Source: Hypomyces perniciosus (Eukaryota > Ascomycota > Sordariomycetes > Hypocreales > Hypocreaceae). From it: a stretch of 64,000 bases of DNA. The notes under the pieces are model-generated. The model was not told the DNA's origin, did not search any database, and saw only the letters and a list, made by a program, of their open reading frames with translations. The stretch lies in the NCBI GenBank assembly GCA_008477525.1, contig SPDT01000004.1, forward strand, positions 1,736,001-1,800,000. Reading direction: 5' to 3'. The translations under genes were made by a program, and so were the position numbers. Positions 23,606 to 34,548 of this stretch are shown here, one piece after another; position 1 is the stretch's first letter; every line of letters starts with the position of its first letter.

Positions 23606-24442
23606 ATGAACAACCCTCATGACTACCTGATCCCGAGCCCGACTCCCTCGCGGCCAGTCGACCCTGACAATGCCGATAGCTGGGTTATGCTCAACCAGAG
23701 CGGATTCGTCAAGCTGGGCAACGAACGAATTCTGCAGAAGCTCGACTCGCGAATATCATGCGAACTATCCGTGCCCCAGGAGCTCAAGGCTCGCTGCACC
23801 CCGTTCCAGCGCAAAAGTGACAAGGGCGCTCTGTTCCTGACCAACAAGCGGGTTGGTTGAACCCTTCCCCCCCCCCCCTTGAATCCCTGCCATTGGTGCC
23901 TCATTGTTGCTGACCTGGGTGGTTAGATTGTCTACCTCCCCGCCAAGCCTACCCAAGAACCCAAGTTCGAGTCCTTCAGCGCCCCCATTCTCAAGTTCCA
24001 AGACTCGACCACGTCCTCGTCCATGTGGTGGGGATGGGTCTGGAAGTCTGACTGCATACCTGTGTCCGGCGGCGGCATTCCCGCCGACCTGCCGCGAATC
24101 GAGGTCAAATTCACCTTTTCCGACGGGGGCATGATGGACTTCAACGAGACCTACATCCGGTTACGAGAGCGCCTGTTCCAGTACCAGGAGATGCGCAGAG
24201 AGCTCGGCCCTGGCGCAGACGTCCCCGACGAACCCTTGCCGGCGTACGAAGCTCAGCCCGGAGATGCATCGTCGGCGGATTTACTGTCCGTACCGCCGCC
24301 CAATCGGTCGGATAGCTCCTCCAGCCGCAGGGCGCCCAATGAGCCGCCGCCAAACTACGACGAAGCGCAAGCGCAACAGCTTAGCAATCGGCTGGAGGAC
24401 CACATCCGGAGCGAAGTGGATCGCGGTACCCAGGATGACTAA
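23606..24442 (+). CDS. GRAM-domain protein similar to WBP2
   Basis: Exons 23606-23851 and 23927-24442 give 253 residues. A GRAM/PH-like domain covers about 25-165: VMLNQSGFVKLGNERILQKL, KGALFLTNKRIVYLPAKP across the intron, then PILKFQDST and IEVKFTFSDGGMMDFNE. The tail is proline-rich with PPPNYDEAQ (a PPxY motif, PPNY) and LPAYEAQP, which in WBP2 proteins bind WW domains of ubiquitin ligases and coactivators. The ATG at 23606 is the first that gives the expected N-terminus. The upstream open frame starts with TTG and is CT-rich leader. A membrane-lipid-binding adaptor for a Rsp5-like ligase is a reasonable inference. Confidence 0.85.
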
Positions 24443-25259
24443 ACGAAAGAGAGAAAAAAAGAAAAAAGCCGGGCATCTCCGTAATGAAGGAAACGTCGGA
24501 GTCACGCGAGCTATGAGAAACGAAGGACAAGAAGAAAAAAAGACGAAGAAAACCGAAAAAGATGATGTTGGGGTCTCTTTTTTTTCTCCCACTCAGGAAA
24601 AAAAATCGAACCATGTTGGGTTTATTTTGATGTTCCATAATTCTTTGTTTCATGAGCAGAACTGTGTATTCATGTCATGGCTTTGGACTGGCGCGCTGGT
24701 TAAATACTACTTCCATCAAATGGGTTTCTGGATTTTCTAGATGGGGGTTTTTCAAATGTCAATTAGAAAAAGACGTTGCTTGCTTGATAAACGAGGCCTT
24801 TGGGCCATTGGACAGCATGAAGGGAGCATTTGGTAATCTATTTGTTGCATTGCCCCTCAGCATCATAAGTATTTGTGTGGTTCATCTTGGGAAACAGCAC
24901 CAACTATTGCTGTTTGTACGAAGGTATTCAATGAATCACGGACATTCGGCATCACGTAAGCGGAACTGCTTTTCTATCAAATCACGCAGCAAGATGATCC
25001 AACCTGCAGCTTTTACTAATGTCCACTCACGTTTGAGATGAAGCTGAAGTGTCCCTCAATCAGAGCCAGCGAATCAGGGCCCAGTGCCCAGCATACCCAA
25101 CTCAGCCCAGCCTGATGGCATCCCAACGACTTCACCCATCTCAAACAAAACAACTTTCTGCAACGCTAGCCTAGCTTCGTGCAAGCTCCCTCAACTTCGT
25201 GCAAGCTCCCTCATCGTGTTTCATCGCCATATTCTGTTCATTCTGCGGAGTCTTTTGAG
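24443..25259. other. Intergenic region before the NLR gene
   Basis: No gene seen. Purine-rich 3' region of the WBP2-like gene at about 24,440-24,610. Just before the NLR start there is a direct repeat of CTTCGTGCAAGCTCCCTCA (about 25,174-25,212). Confidence 0.5.
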
Positions 25260-28252
25260 ATGTCTTCTGACGGTCGACGGCTTGGTCTCCATCAGATCGC
25301 CCCAGACGGCAGTGATGTCGACAATACCACCATCGAGTAGGTCTACCATCTCGCCATGATCTGCCTAATCTGACACTACCAGCATTATTGCGATCCATGG
25401 CTTAGGCACCGAGTCGCCACGAACATGGGAGTTCAAAGTGAAGGAGACGGGTCGGAAAATTAACTGGCTGGTTGACAGAGACTTTCTACCAGCGGCAGTC
25501 CCCCAGGCTAGGATCTTTACTTACGATTGGAACGCCAACTATTTTCAAGATGCTCCTGTGCAGACCTTGCTTGGTCACGCCGACACCCTCCTCGCCCACG
25601 TTGCTAAAACTCAAGATGTCAAGAAACAACCCATCATCTTCATTGCGTCCTGTTTTGGTGGGCTCATCTTGGCCGAGGTATGATCACGAGCAAGCAATAA
25701 GATGAATCGGAGCTGACACAGCAAGGCCATAAACCGCGCTGGTCAAGAAGGCAGCCCCTACCGATGTGTTTTGACCTCTACAGTTGGAGTCGTCTTTCTC
25801 GCTACCCCATTCCATGGGACCGATGCATCGAAGCAAGCTAAGTGGCAAGTCGTGGTCGGCGGTATAATGGGCGAAAAGACGTCAGACAGCCTTATAAAGG
25901 ATCTCGAGCAGAATCATGATTTCGTTCATCAGCGGGTTCAGAAATTCACGGAGATCGCTAATGCCGACTCGGTGCGGCTACCCCTATACTGTTTCTTCGA
26001 AACTAAGAAGACGGAGATCCTAAGACGCGTCCTTGCGTCACGTTGGGCCAAGTTTCTATCCACAGGCCTAACATACAAGACTGTACACCACTCCTCTCCA
26101 TGCCACCGGCTATTGCTAACCCGAGACAGCTTGTTACGGAGTCTTCAGCCTGTCTACACGGTTTTCATCGTCAGGGACTCAACGCAACCCATTCCGGCAT
26201 GAATAAGTTCGATAGCCCGGATAGCCCAGATTTCAAGCTGGTCAAGGATGTTATTAATGGTTTTGCTGATAAAGCGTCAACGACCCTAGACCGGCGCCAG
26301 AGTTGTAGGTCAACGAGTACAACGTTGTTGAGCGGTTCTAATGACTCTTAGCCCCCCACCGTCACTGGATGGTCCCATTCGGACGGAATAAAGAATTTGT
26401 CGGGCGCAAGCAGATCCTGCAACAATTACTTGAGAGGATCCCACCCATAGTCTGCGAGGATGACTGCCAGAGGACCGCCCTCAGGGGTCTCGGGGGAGTC
26501 GGCAAGACGCAGATTGCCCTCGAAGCTGCCTACCAGATCCATGACAAACATCCACGTTGCTCGGTTTTCTGGGTCCCCGCTGTTAATGTCACCACGTTCG
26601 AGAATGCTTACCGCGAAATCGGCCGACTGCTTGGGGTGACAGGGACTGATGAGGATAAGGCTGATGTCAAGACTGTCGTCAAGACTGCCCTCAGCCGTGA
26701 AGATGCAGGCCAGTGGCTCCTGGTCATCGACAATGCCGACGACCCCGAGCTGATGTTTGGATCCGCGAGTCTCTCAAATTATCTCCCATTCAATGTGAAC
26801 GGCTCTATCCTACTCACAACGCGGACACACGAGGTCGCGGTGCGGCTAGACATTGGGCAGAGAGGCATCTTGGAGACGGCTAAGATGAGTCGAGAAGAAT
26901 CCATGGAGATATTACAGGCTAGGTTAAGGGAAGACCAGATGCGAGACGCGGCAAGCACCAACAGCCTTCTTGACTTCCTCGATTATCTTCCCCTAGCCAT
27001 CAAACAGGCGTCCGCATATATGGCCAGGACAGGAATAACCACGACGAGATACCTCGATTATTGCCGGTCAAGTGAAGCGACGTCAGTGAGTCTGCTTAGC
27101 AGAGACTTCGAAGATCGTGGTCGCTATGATACGACTAAGAATCCGGTGGCTGCCACTTGGCTGATCTCGTTCGAGCATATCTCAAGAGACAACCCCCGAG
27201 CTGGGGAGTATTTAAGGTTCATGTGTTTCCTCACCGAGAAAGATATCCCCATATCTCTGTTACCGCCAACAGACAATGGGCTAGAGGTGGTTGAGGCAAT
27301 TGGGATACTCGAATCATACGCATTCATCACAAAGCGGGAAGAGGGGACGTCTATCGATATGCACCGACTGGTCCGGCTTGCAATGCGGAACTGGCTTCAC
27401 AAAGAGAAAAAAGCGCAAGAGACCTACAGTCGTGTCATAAGGAGAGTATGCGAGATATTTCCATTTCCAAGGCACGAAAATCGAGATACGTGGATAAAGT
27501 ACATGCCGCATGCACGGAGTGCGTTGGAATTTACAGAAGAATGTGACGACGAGGAAGCTAAGTCAAGTCTTCTTAACGGTGTCGCTGAGGGCTTCTCTGA
27601 ATTAGGGAAATATAAAGAGGCAGAGGAAATGTATCGACAGGCGCTAGAGCTAAGGGAGAAGGTGCTTGGCAAGGAGCATCCAGATACACTTGCCAGCATG
27701 AATAACCTAGCATTAGCTCTTCAAGAACAAGGGAAATATAAAGAGGCAGAGGAAATGCATCGACAGGCGCTGGAGCTAAAGGAGAAGGTGCTGGGCAAGG
27801 AGCATCCATCTACACTTGCCAGCATAAATAACTTAGCATTAGCTCTTCAAGAACAAGGGAAATATAAAGAGGCAGAGGAAATGCATCGACAGGCGCTAGA
27901 GCTAAGGGAGAAGGTGCTAGGCAAGGAGTATCCAGATACACTTGCCAGCATGAATAACTTAGCATTAGCTCTTCAAGAACAAGGGAAATATAAAGAGGCA
28001 GAGGAAATGCATCGACAGGCGCTGGAGCTATGCGAGAAGGTGCTTGGCAAGGAGCATCCATCTACACTTACCAGCATAAATAACCTAGCAGTAGCTCTTG
28101 AAGAACAAGGGAAATATAAAGAGGCAGAGGAAATGCATCGACAGGCGCTGGAGCTATGCGAGAAGGTGCTGGGCAAGGAGCATCCACATACAATTGGCAG
28201 CAGGAATAACCTAGCAAGTGTCCTTCGAAGCCTTGCAGAGGAAACCGAATAA
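25260..28252 (+). CDS. NLR: SesB-like hydrolase, NB-ARC, TPR array
   Basis: Fungal NOD-like receptors of this plan take part in non-self recognition and incompatibility. Exons: 25260-25336, 25383-25677, 25726-26082, 26130-26301 and 26352-28252, giving 933 residues. The N-terminal alpha/beta hydrolase (about 25-295) has IIAIHGLGTES, a nucleophile elbow with Cys116 (ASCFGG, where many hydrolases have Ser), LATPFHGTD and His264 in ATHSGMNKF. The NB-ARC domain shows a P-loop GGVGKT with Lys352, Walker B LLVIDNADD (Asp at about 427), ILLTTR (about 454-458), LPLA (about 513-516) and a DMHRLV motif near 636. Five 42-residue kinesin-light-chain-type TPRs run from about 719 to 930. The fourth intron (50 bases) was placed by frame; its donor GTTGTA is weaker than the others. 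Confidence 0.88.
27605..28234 (+). repeat. Five tandem 126-bp TPR-coding repeats
   Basis: GGGAAATATAAAGAGGCAGA recurs at 27605, 27731, 27857, 27983 and 28109, exactly 126 bases apart, each unit coding one 42-residue TPR. Units two to four are nearly identical. Differences cluster in a few codons: the residue before EKVLGKE (R, K, R, C, C), the triplet after GKE (HPD, HPS, YPD, HPS, HPH) and the residues around the NNL motif. Confidence 0.95.
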
Positions 28253-29232
28253 GATAGATAGATTGTGGTGGGCGAGGTGGTCTAGTGAAGAGACTGGGAA
28301 CACACCTCTACTGTACCAAGAGTTGTTTGAAATTTAGCAAGGTACCGTTTGTCAACAACTTGTTGATGATACCGTTTCGAAAAGTTAATTCATGCCAGTC
28401 TTGCGTCTGACCACGCCGTGAATCATGACTTGATCCTGGTACCCTGTGGGAACGCGGCAGACAATACAGTCACGCCATAGGTCGGTAGCGTTCGTGATTG
28501 CCTGTAGGAGATGGAGTGGGCGTACCTACAGCCGAGGGATCGCAAACTGTTCAACTTGCGGCACGGTCAGCTTTGTTCGCGATGAGCTGGGGGGAGGTGA
28601 GGCAGATCGTATGGCTCGCCTGTGGCGGCGATTGCAAGGGAGATGTAGTGGCAGTATTGTCACCCTCTCCATCGTAGAGAGGCAAGGTTCAGTGTGATGA
28701 AACGGGAAGATGTCGCTGATGTTGTGGTGTTGAGGCCGTTATGTGGTGGAAAGGGGAGGAATTTGTGTGTGTGTGATGAAGTTGAAAGGTGAAAAAGTTG
28801 TTGACTCTGGAATAGCTGTGGTATGTATGCGTGCAGCTGTCACCAGTAGAAGGGTCGGGGGTAAAGCTCACTTTCTCCTCACATTGCTGCACTTGGCAAG
28901 ATATCGACGCACTATTCCTTGGGACGAAAACACTGGGTTATCGACGAAACGGGAGTCAACTACGGCCGATTGCAAGTTCAATACCACCTGAGGTCATTGC
29001 GGGAGTGTGAACGCGAAAGCATAAAAGGAAATAAGGGAGTATTGGAACAGCCTCTGACGCCGATGCTGGGGGCAGGCTCGGATTTTGTGAGTAAAATTTC
29101 CTAAGAAGGGCCCTTGAATGGATAGGACAGGCTGGGAAGCGACATATAGAATCGCCTGGTGCTCTCGGTTCTGATGGAAATGCCCAATTGCTTCCCCGGT
29201 TGTCCAAGCTGAGTCCGTGTCCTTCTGAATAG
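28253..29232. other. Intergenic region after the NLR gene
   Basis: No intact gene. Several short open frames with normal codon composition but no shared frame occur between about 28,840 and 29,100 and may be older remains of the fragment that follows. Confidence 0.45.
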
Positions 29233-29584
29233 ATGATCTGGGTGAGAGCATTGTTGGTTCAGCAAATGATGAGCAGAAGATTGCCGTCATTCTTGATCGA
29301 ATTGACAAGATGATGGAGAAGAGGGGACAATCCTATCGCCAAAGTTGAAGGATATCAGTGGCATGAGGAAGGCACTGGATCATATTCATGCGGACAACGT
29401 GCTCGCTACAACAGATGGCTTTGCCTACACCCCTTGGTAACTTGAAAGACCATAACATTGATCAATTCATGCTGATAGCAATGACAAACTTGTTCGGGCA
29501 CGTGGACTCTCCATCACCTCACAACATGACTGGATCGATCTCAAGCAGTTCATGAGACAACAGACCCGTGCTATTGCCTGGTGA
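29233..29584 (+). pseudogene. Decayed coding fragment, function not recognised
   Basis: Three coding-like segments follow each other on the plus strand: 29233-29349 (DDLGESIVGSANDEQKIAVI and on to MMEKRGQSYRQ), then about 29350-29440 (DISGMRKALDHIHADNVL), and about 29483-29581 (ARGLSITSQHDWIDLKQFMR). The second and third join through a plausible intron (GTAACT...GATAG), but the first is out of frame with the second and no start codon is evident. I do not recognise the family. It may equally be the end of a real gene whose earlier exons I could not assemble. Confidence 0.35.
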
Positions 29585-29965
29585 GCACGTGCTTACAGTG
29601 CAAAAACGGAAATCTGACCTTGCTTTGTTGGTTTCCTGAATACTGAATATTGATGTGCCTCTGACCATGCGATGCTGACTCTCTTATCTCCCTCCATTTG
29701 AGCCTTGAAATTTCACCAAAACGGTATTAACCCAAATGCCCAACTAATTTTTGACTGCTTACTAAACCACCTTTATCATGTGATATTGATCGTGACGTGG
29801 TCGGCTGAGCACAGCCAATCAAAATGCCTCAATTCCGGATCAGCTTTTCGCTTCGCGATTTTGACCGAGAGCTTCCGACTTCATACGTTCATCGCAACAA
29901 TACCGCACCAGGATAACTAGCCACCGGGGCGATCTGTCAACTTCTTCGCCATACTTACCGTCGCA

Positions 29966-30780
29966 ATGGGTATCTGGGAAGCATTCTCCGAGATTGTTGA
30001 GGCTGTGACGCCATGGAGCGTCGTGGAGGCTGAGGCTCCGGCCGAGGAACCCAAGGTAAGGAGGGGGAAAAATATTTGGGGTATCAATTGTGTCATGAAG
30101 GGAGGGGTTTACCCATACCCTCTCACTGCGCATTGGGGGTTTCAAAGTCTGTCTGTGGGTTTTTGATACGGAGTGCTGATTGATTGCGTAGGAGGAGCAG
30201 ATCCCCGAAGCCAAGGTCGAAGAGAAGGAGGAGCCGCAAGAGGAAGAGGCCGAGGAAGAGGAGGAAGAAGAAGAAGAAGAGGAGGAGGACGAAGAAGAAA
30301 TCGTCGACCCTAAAGAAGTTCTCGAGGAAGGTTCGTTAATGCCCGTCTCTTTGCGCAAGCGATTCGATACCACCCCGCCTCCACGTGCGCGGACGAGGGA
30401 TTTCCGTCGTCTACAATATCTCGAGCCGGATCAAAGAATCATGGAAACGATATAAGGCCGGACGCTGACTTGTGATGATATAGAGTGCAAGGAGTCCCCG
30501 CAATGCGCTCCTGCTAAGCACCACTTCGATGAGTGCGTGGAGCGAGTTCACCAGCAGGAGAGCGAGGGCGAGGTTAAGGAGGACTGCGTTGAGGAGTGTG
30601 AGTGATGACCCCCAAAGTCCCCAAAGCCATGCGTCACCGAGCATGTTATGCTATCATGTCAAATCATCATTGCTGTTCTGTGCGACTTTTCAACATTTGC
30701 TGACTTTAACTGCAGTCTTCCACCTGGCTCACTGTGCCTCTGCATGCGCCGCCCCTAAGCTGTGGGCCAAGCTGAAATAA
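29966..30780 (+). CDS. QCR6: Ubiquinol-cytochrome c reductase hinge protein (complex III)
   Basis: The acidic hinge subunit of mitochondrial complex III helps cytochrome c1 interact with cytochrome c. Exons: 29966-30055, 30192-30330, 30484-30597 and 30716-30780, giving 135 residues. The N-terminus is MGIWEAFSEIVEAVTPWS. A run of mostly glutamate with some aspartate occupies about residues 40-70. The conserved C-terminal hairpin has paired cysteines: ECKESPQCAPAKHHFDECVE, then DCVEEFFHLAHC and CASAC. Three introns of 118-153 bases are long for this window. Identity is clear from the cysteine pattern and length. Confidence 0.94.
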
Positions 30781-31359
30781 ATATCCTATAAAAAACACCG
30801 CATACCCTACGACTGTACTTCGATCCAAGGGAGAAGCCGAGTTGGGAACACCTCTCGACCGGCAACCGGATCGTTGTACAGGGATATGTCCTCACGTACG
30901 AAACTGGCTACCTCTTGGTGGTCAATGTCAAAAACAGCAGTCTCGGCTGCCCGTCTGTAATCATACGCTCAGCGCGATACAAAATAGATTTCTCTCTTCA
31001 AATTCTTTTGCTGCACCTGTATTTTCTGTGATTTCTCTGCTGTGGATTCATTTTCTTGATGGGCATGAATTAGGACCAGTTGGTCAAGCTCATGATTGCA
31101 TGCTCTTTTGGAAGAACACAAGTCGTTTATGCCTCACGTGATCCACATTTGGCGGTGGGTGATAGGGCAGTCAGAGGAGCCTTATTGGGAGATGTCTTTT
31201 TTTCTTCATGAACATGAACGACACTCCCCGACATACACTTTTGTAGCACAAAGGGAGTCAATCAAACGTTAAGAGACGCCAGATGTGTGCTGCAACAATA
31301 ACTCTTGCCTCTACATCATTGCCCCGTCTCCTTTTTCGCATTTAAACCTCACCCCCACA
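30781..31359. other. Intergenic region, QCR6 to RCC1
   Basis: No gene seen in about 580 bases; it contains the QCR6 3' end and the promoter of the RCC1 gene. Confidence 0.5.
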
Positions 31360-33276
31360 ATGCTTAGTCGCTCAGCTACCATGTCTGAGAACAGGGTCAA
31401 GAAGAGGACGAAGAAACGCCCAGTGAGGAGCCAGACCACGATTTCTTCTGCAGATATCCACGGGAAGGGAATGAAAGATGCAGCCCCCCGAGATAAATCT
31501 ACAACTGGTGAATATACCTACGCTCTGTGTGCCCCCTCTCACCCCTGCACGTTCTAACCCCTGCTGTTTTTTTTTGGGTCAGGATCCTCCTCAAAATTGG
31601 ATGCTACTACTACCAGCGATATACTCGCACCCACCGGCCAAAAGTCCGATGCCAGCGCCAAGGAGGCGTTATCCGCCGCATCTGCTGAGACAGGCAAACA
31701 AAAACGCAAGTCTGGTGTGAATGATGATGCCCGATCTGATACTGTTGAAGCCGAGGATCGCCCATCAAAGAAGTCAAAGACTACTACTGCTCCTGTGCTC
31801 GACAAGCCAGTGGTAGCCACCAAAGCAAAGACTATCAAGTCGAAAAAGAAGGATAAAAAGAAGACCAAGAGTGAACCAGTTCTTAGCTCCGATATCGCGG
31901 TCTCATCGGTTATCAACAAGGCTCCTACCAAGGCACTCACTGTGCTCGTCTTCGGCTCAGGTGAATGCGGCGAGTTGGGTCTCGGTCCTAAGAAGAAAGC
32001 CAGCCTCGTGCCCCGGGTGAATCCGTTCCTCAATCCGAATGACCCGGAGAAGTTCCATGTTGTCCAAATTGCGTGTGGTGGAATGCACACCGTCTCATTG
32101 ACGACGGACAACAAGATTGTTAGCTGGGGCGTTAATGATAATAATGCTTTGGGGAGAGATGCTCACTGGGATGGGCAGATGAGAGATGCAGATGCGAGTG
32201 ACTCTGAGGACGAGGAATTCCTGAACCCGCGTGAATCCACGCCTACAGCGATCCCGTCAGCAAGCTTCCCCGATGGGGTGAAGTTTGTCCAAGTCGCGGC
32301 CGGCGATAGCTGCAGCTTCGCCTTGACCGATACCGGTGATGTTTGTGGATGGGGCACCTTCCTGGTAAGCTTGGACAACATATTGATCATGATATTGTGA
32401 GGGATCTAACTTGTTAATTAGGACTCCCAGGGCAGGGCCCGTTTCCGCCTTGACGACAAGGGCGAGCTCATTGAGAAACAGGACAAGCCCATCCTCATCC
32501 AAGGCCTGAAGAAAGTAACCCTTCTCGCAACAGGAGCGAATCATGTTCTGGCTTTGGACGTCAATGGGACGGTTTGGGCCTGGGGCTCCAACGAACAGAA
32601 CCAGCTCGGCCGCCCCTTTTCTGGACAGCATGAGGATACATTGATACCAAAACAACTCGATATCTCCCGTCATAAAGTGAAATACATCGCGTCTGGTGAA
32701 TACCACGCTTTCGCCATCGATGTCAAAGATCAAGTTTGGAGCTGGGGTCTAAACAGTTTCGGCGAAGCCGGTGATGCGGAGACTGCAGGCGGTAATGCAG
32801 CTGCTCTACCAAATCCGACACAGATTCGCGAACTGAGCAAGAAGGGGATTACGGTCATTGATGGTGGTGCCCATCATTCAGCAGCAGTTACTGCTGATGG
32901 ACAGTGCTTGGTGTGGGGACGACTTGATGGGGGGCAGTTGGGTATCAAGTTCTCGGCTGAACAACTCAAGGACGAAACGCGTATTCGCTACGACGAATAT
33001 GGGAAGCCGCGGATTTGTCTGCGTCCGACGCCGGTGCCGGATGTCGGTCGAGTGGTCCATCTCGCGTGTGGAACCGACCATTCCATAATTATTAATGAGA
33101 AGGGTCACGGCTATGCAACGGGATTTGGATTGTCAGGGCAACTCGGCCTAGGGAGCGAAGATGATCAGGAGGTTATGCAGAGAATAAGTGGGAAGAAGAT
33201 GGATGAGAGAGAGTTGGTGTGGGCTGGTGCTGGAGGACAATTTTCTGTTGTTGCGGCATCTGTCAAGACTGAGTAA
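31360..33276 (+). CDS. SRM1: RCC1-family Ran guanine nucleotide exchange factor
   Basis: This nuclear, chromatin-bound exchange factor loads Ran with GTP and sets the direction of nuclear transport. Exons: 31360-31507, 31583-32364 and 32422-33276, giving 594 residues. The first about 165 residues are basic and serine-rich with clusters such as KKRTKKRP and KSKKKDKKKTK, likely nuclear import signals. Seven RCC1 blades follow, for example SGECGELGLG, WGVNDNNALGR, WAWGSNEQNQLGR, WSWGLNSFGEAGD, VWGRLDGGQLG and GLSGQLGLGS, with conserved ACGGMHT, ATGANH, GEYHA, GGAHHS and ACGTDHS turns. The protein is longer than animal RCC1 because of the fungal N-terminal tail. Confidence 0.93.
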
Positions 33277-34548
33277 CTGAAAGGCGAGGCCATGGTTTTG
33301 GTTGACAGTGCTCTAGAAACAGCCTCAACTCAAATTAGAGACATTGATATCATGGTTATACGAGCCATATCTCTTGATTGCATCAGTCGTTTGCTGAGCT
33401 TGACAGAAATACCCGCCCACTTCAACCACAAATGACAAATCGTCAAAAATTCGCGTCACTCACAGTCTCCTCGAAGCTTCTTTCACAGATTGCCTTTTTA
33501 CACGATCTACTTTGTCTCATACCCATCTCATTGAAGACTGCAACGGCTCTCAGGGCGGGAGAAGATGCCTCCAATGACCACGAGGCCAAGTGCAAGGTGT
33601 ATTCGACACTCGGCGGGTTGATGATGAGGCTAGGTGAACGCGTGATCAGATTGGTGACGAAGCCAAAGACAATTAATCATGATCGTAGTTGAGTGAGACA
33701 GAATTACGGACGGCCCGGCCCTTTTATCTTTGGGCACGAGGAAATAACGAGTCCAAGGCGTCGACACCAAGTCCCCAACAAAGTATTTATTCATCTTGTC
33801 TCGCGATCTATGTCCTAAAGTTGACCGACGGTGTCCCTCGTACAAGACGAAATTTTCTGTCCAATTGTCCGCGAATGCCTTGCCCATCACTTTTGTTTCG
33901 AATGAAGTGGATGTCTTACGAACTGTATCCCGAAATCTGGCGTTGAACAACACATCCTAGACCAACTTCCAGGTGAGAACGCCTTTCCAGTCAGATCATA
34001 TTGAACCTTTAGCTCAGCAACCACGCAGGCTTCAATGTCTGAGCCATCAGGATGCATAGCTGGACTTATGAGATACAAAACAGCGGAATATATAACCCGA
34101 ATCGCAACATTAAAAATTTCCTTTATAATGCATGTTCCTGAGCCATCGCCGCTTTAACCTGAGCAGCGCCTGAGCATGCCTGAGTAACAGCGCGTGATTT
34201 ATATGGATGAATGAATAGCTCGTAATAGTTTCTTAACCCCACCCCCTATCCTCCTTAGCATAAGCCACTGCTTCGAATAAATATGTCGGGCTTAGCTATG
34301 GAGCACAATGGTCATATTTACGAGTTGAAGTTATCTAGAATATAGGAAAAGGGTTGGAAAACGGCGATCTACATGATATAGGAAATGAGCTGTGGATATA
34401 GCTCACGTGAGAAAACATATGCTAATAGAGGAAATGTTGGTATAATTCTTTTTATTGTTTTTTTTGTCTTAGCAAACATTCTTATTTCTGCACACGGAAA
34501 TCCTGCATCCTTGGAATGTTTTGTAGTATAATCAAGATCCTCAGATCC
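33277..34548. other. Convergent 3' region, RCC1 / ADE13
   Basis: 1.27 kb between two gene ends. Short frames exist (for example minus strand 34,051-33,887 and 33,953-33,630), but none has a recognisable domain or supported splicing. The right half is AT-rich. Confidence 0.45.

Noticed and set aside
27605..28234. Regularly spaced repeats that could suggest a CRISPR-like array
   Set aside because: The units are contiguous, coding and in frame as TPRs, with no spacers.
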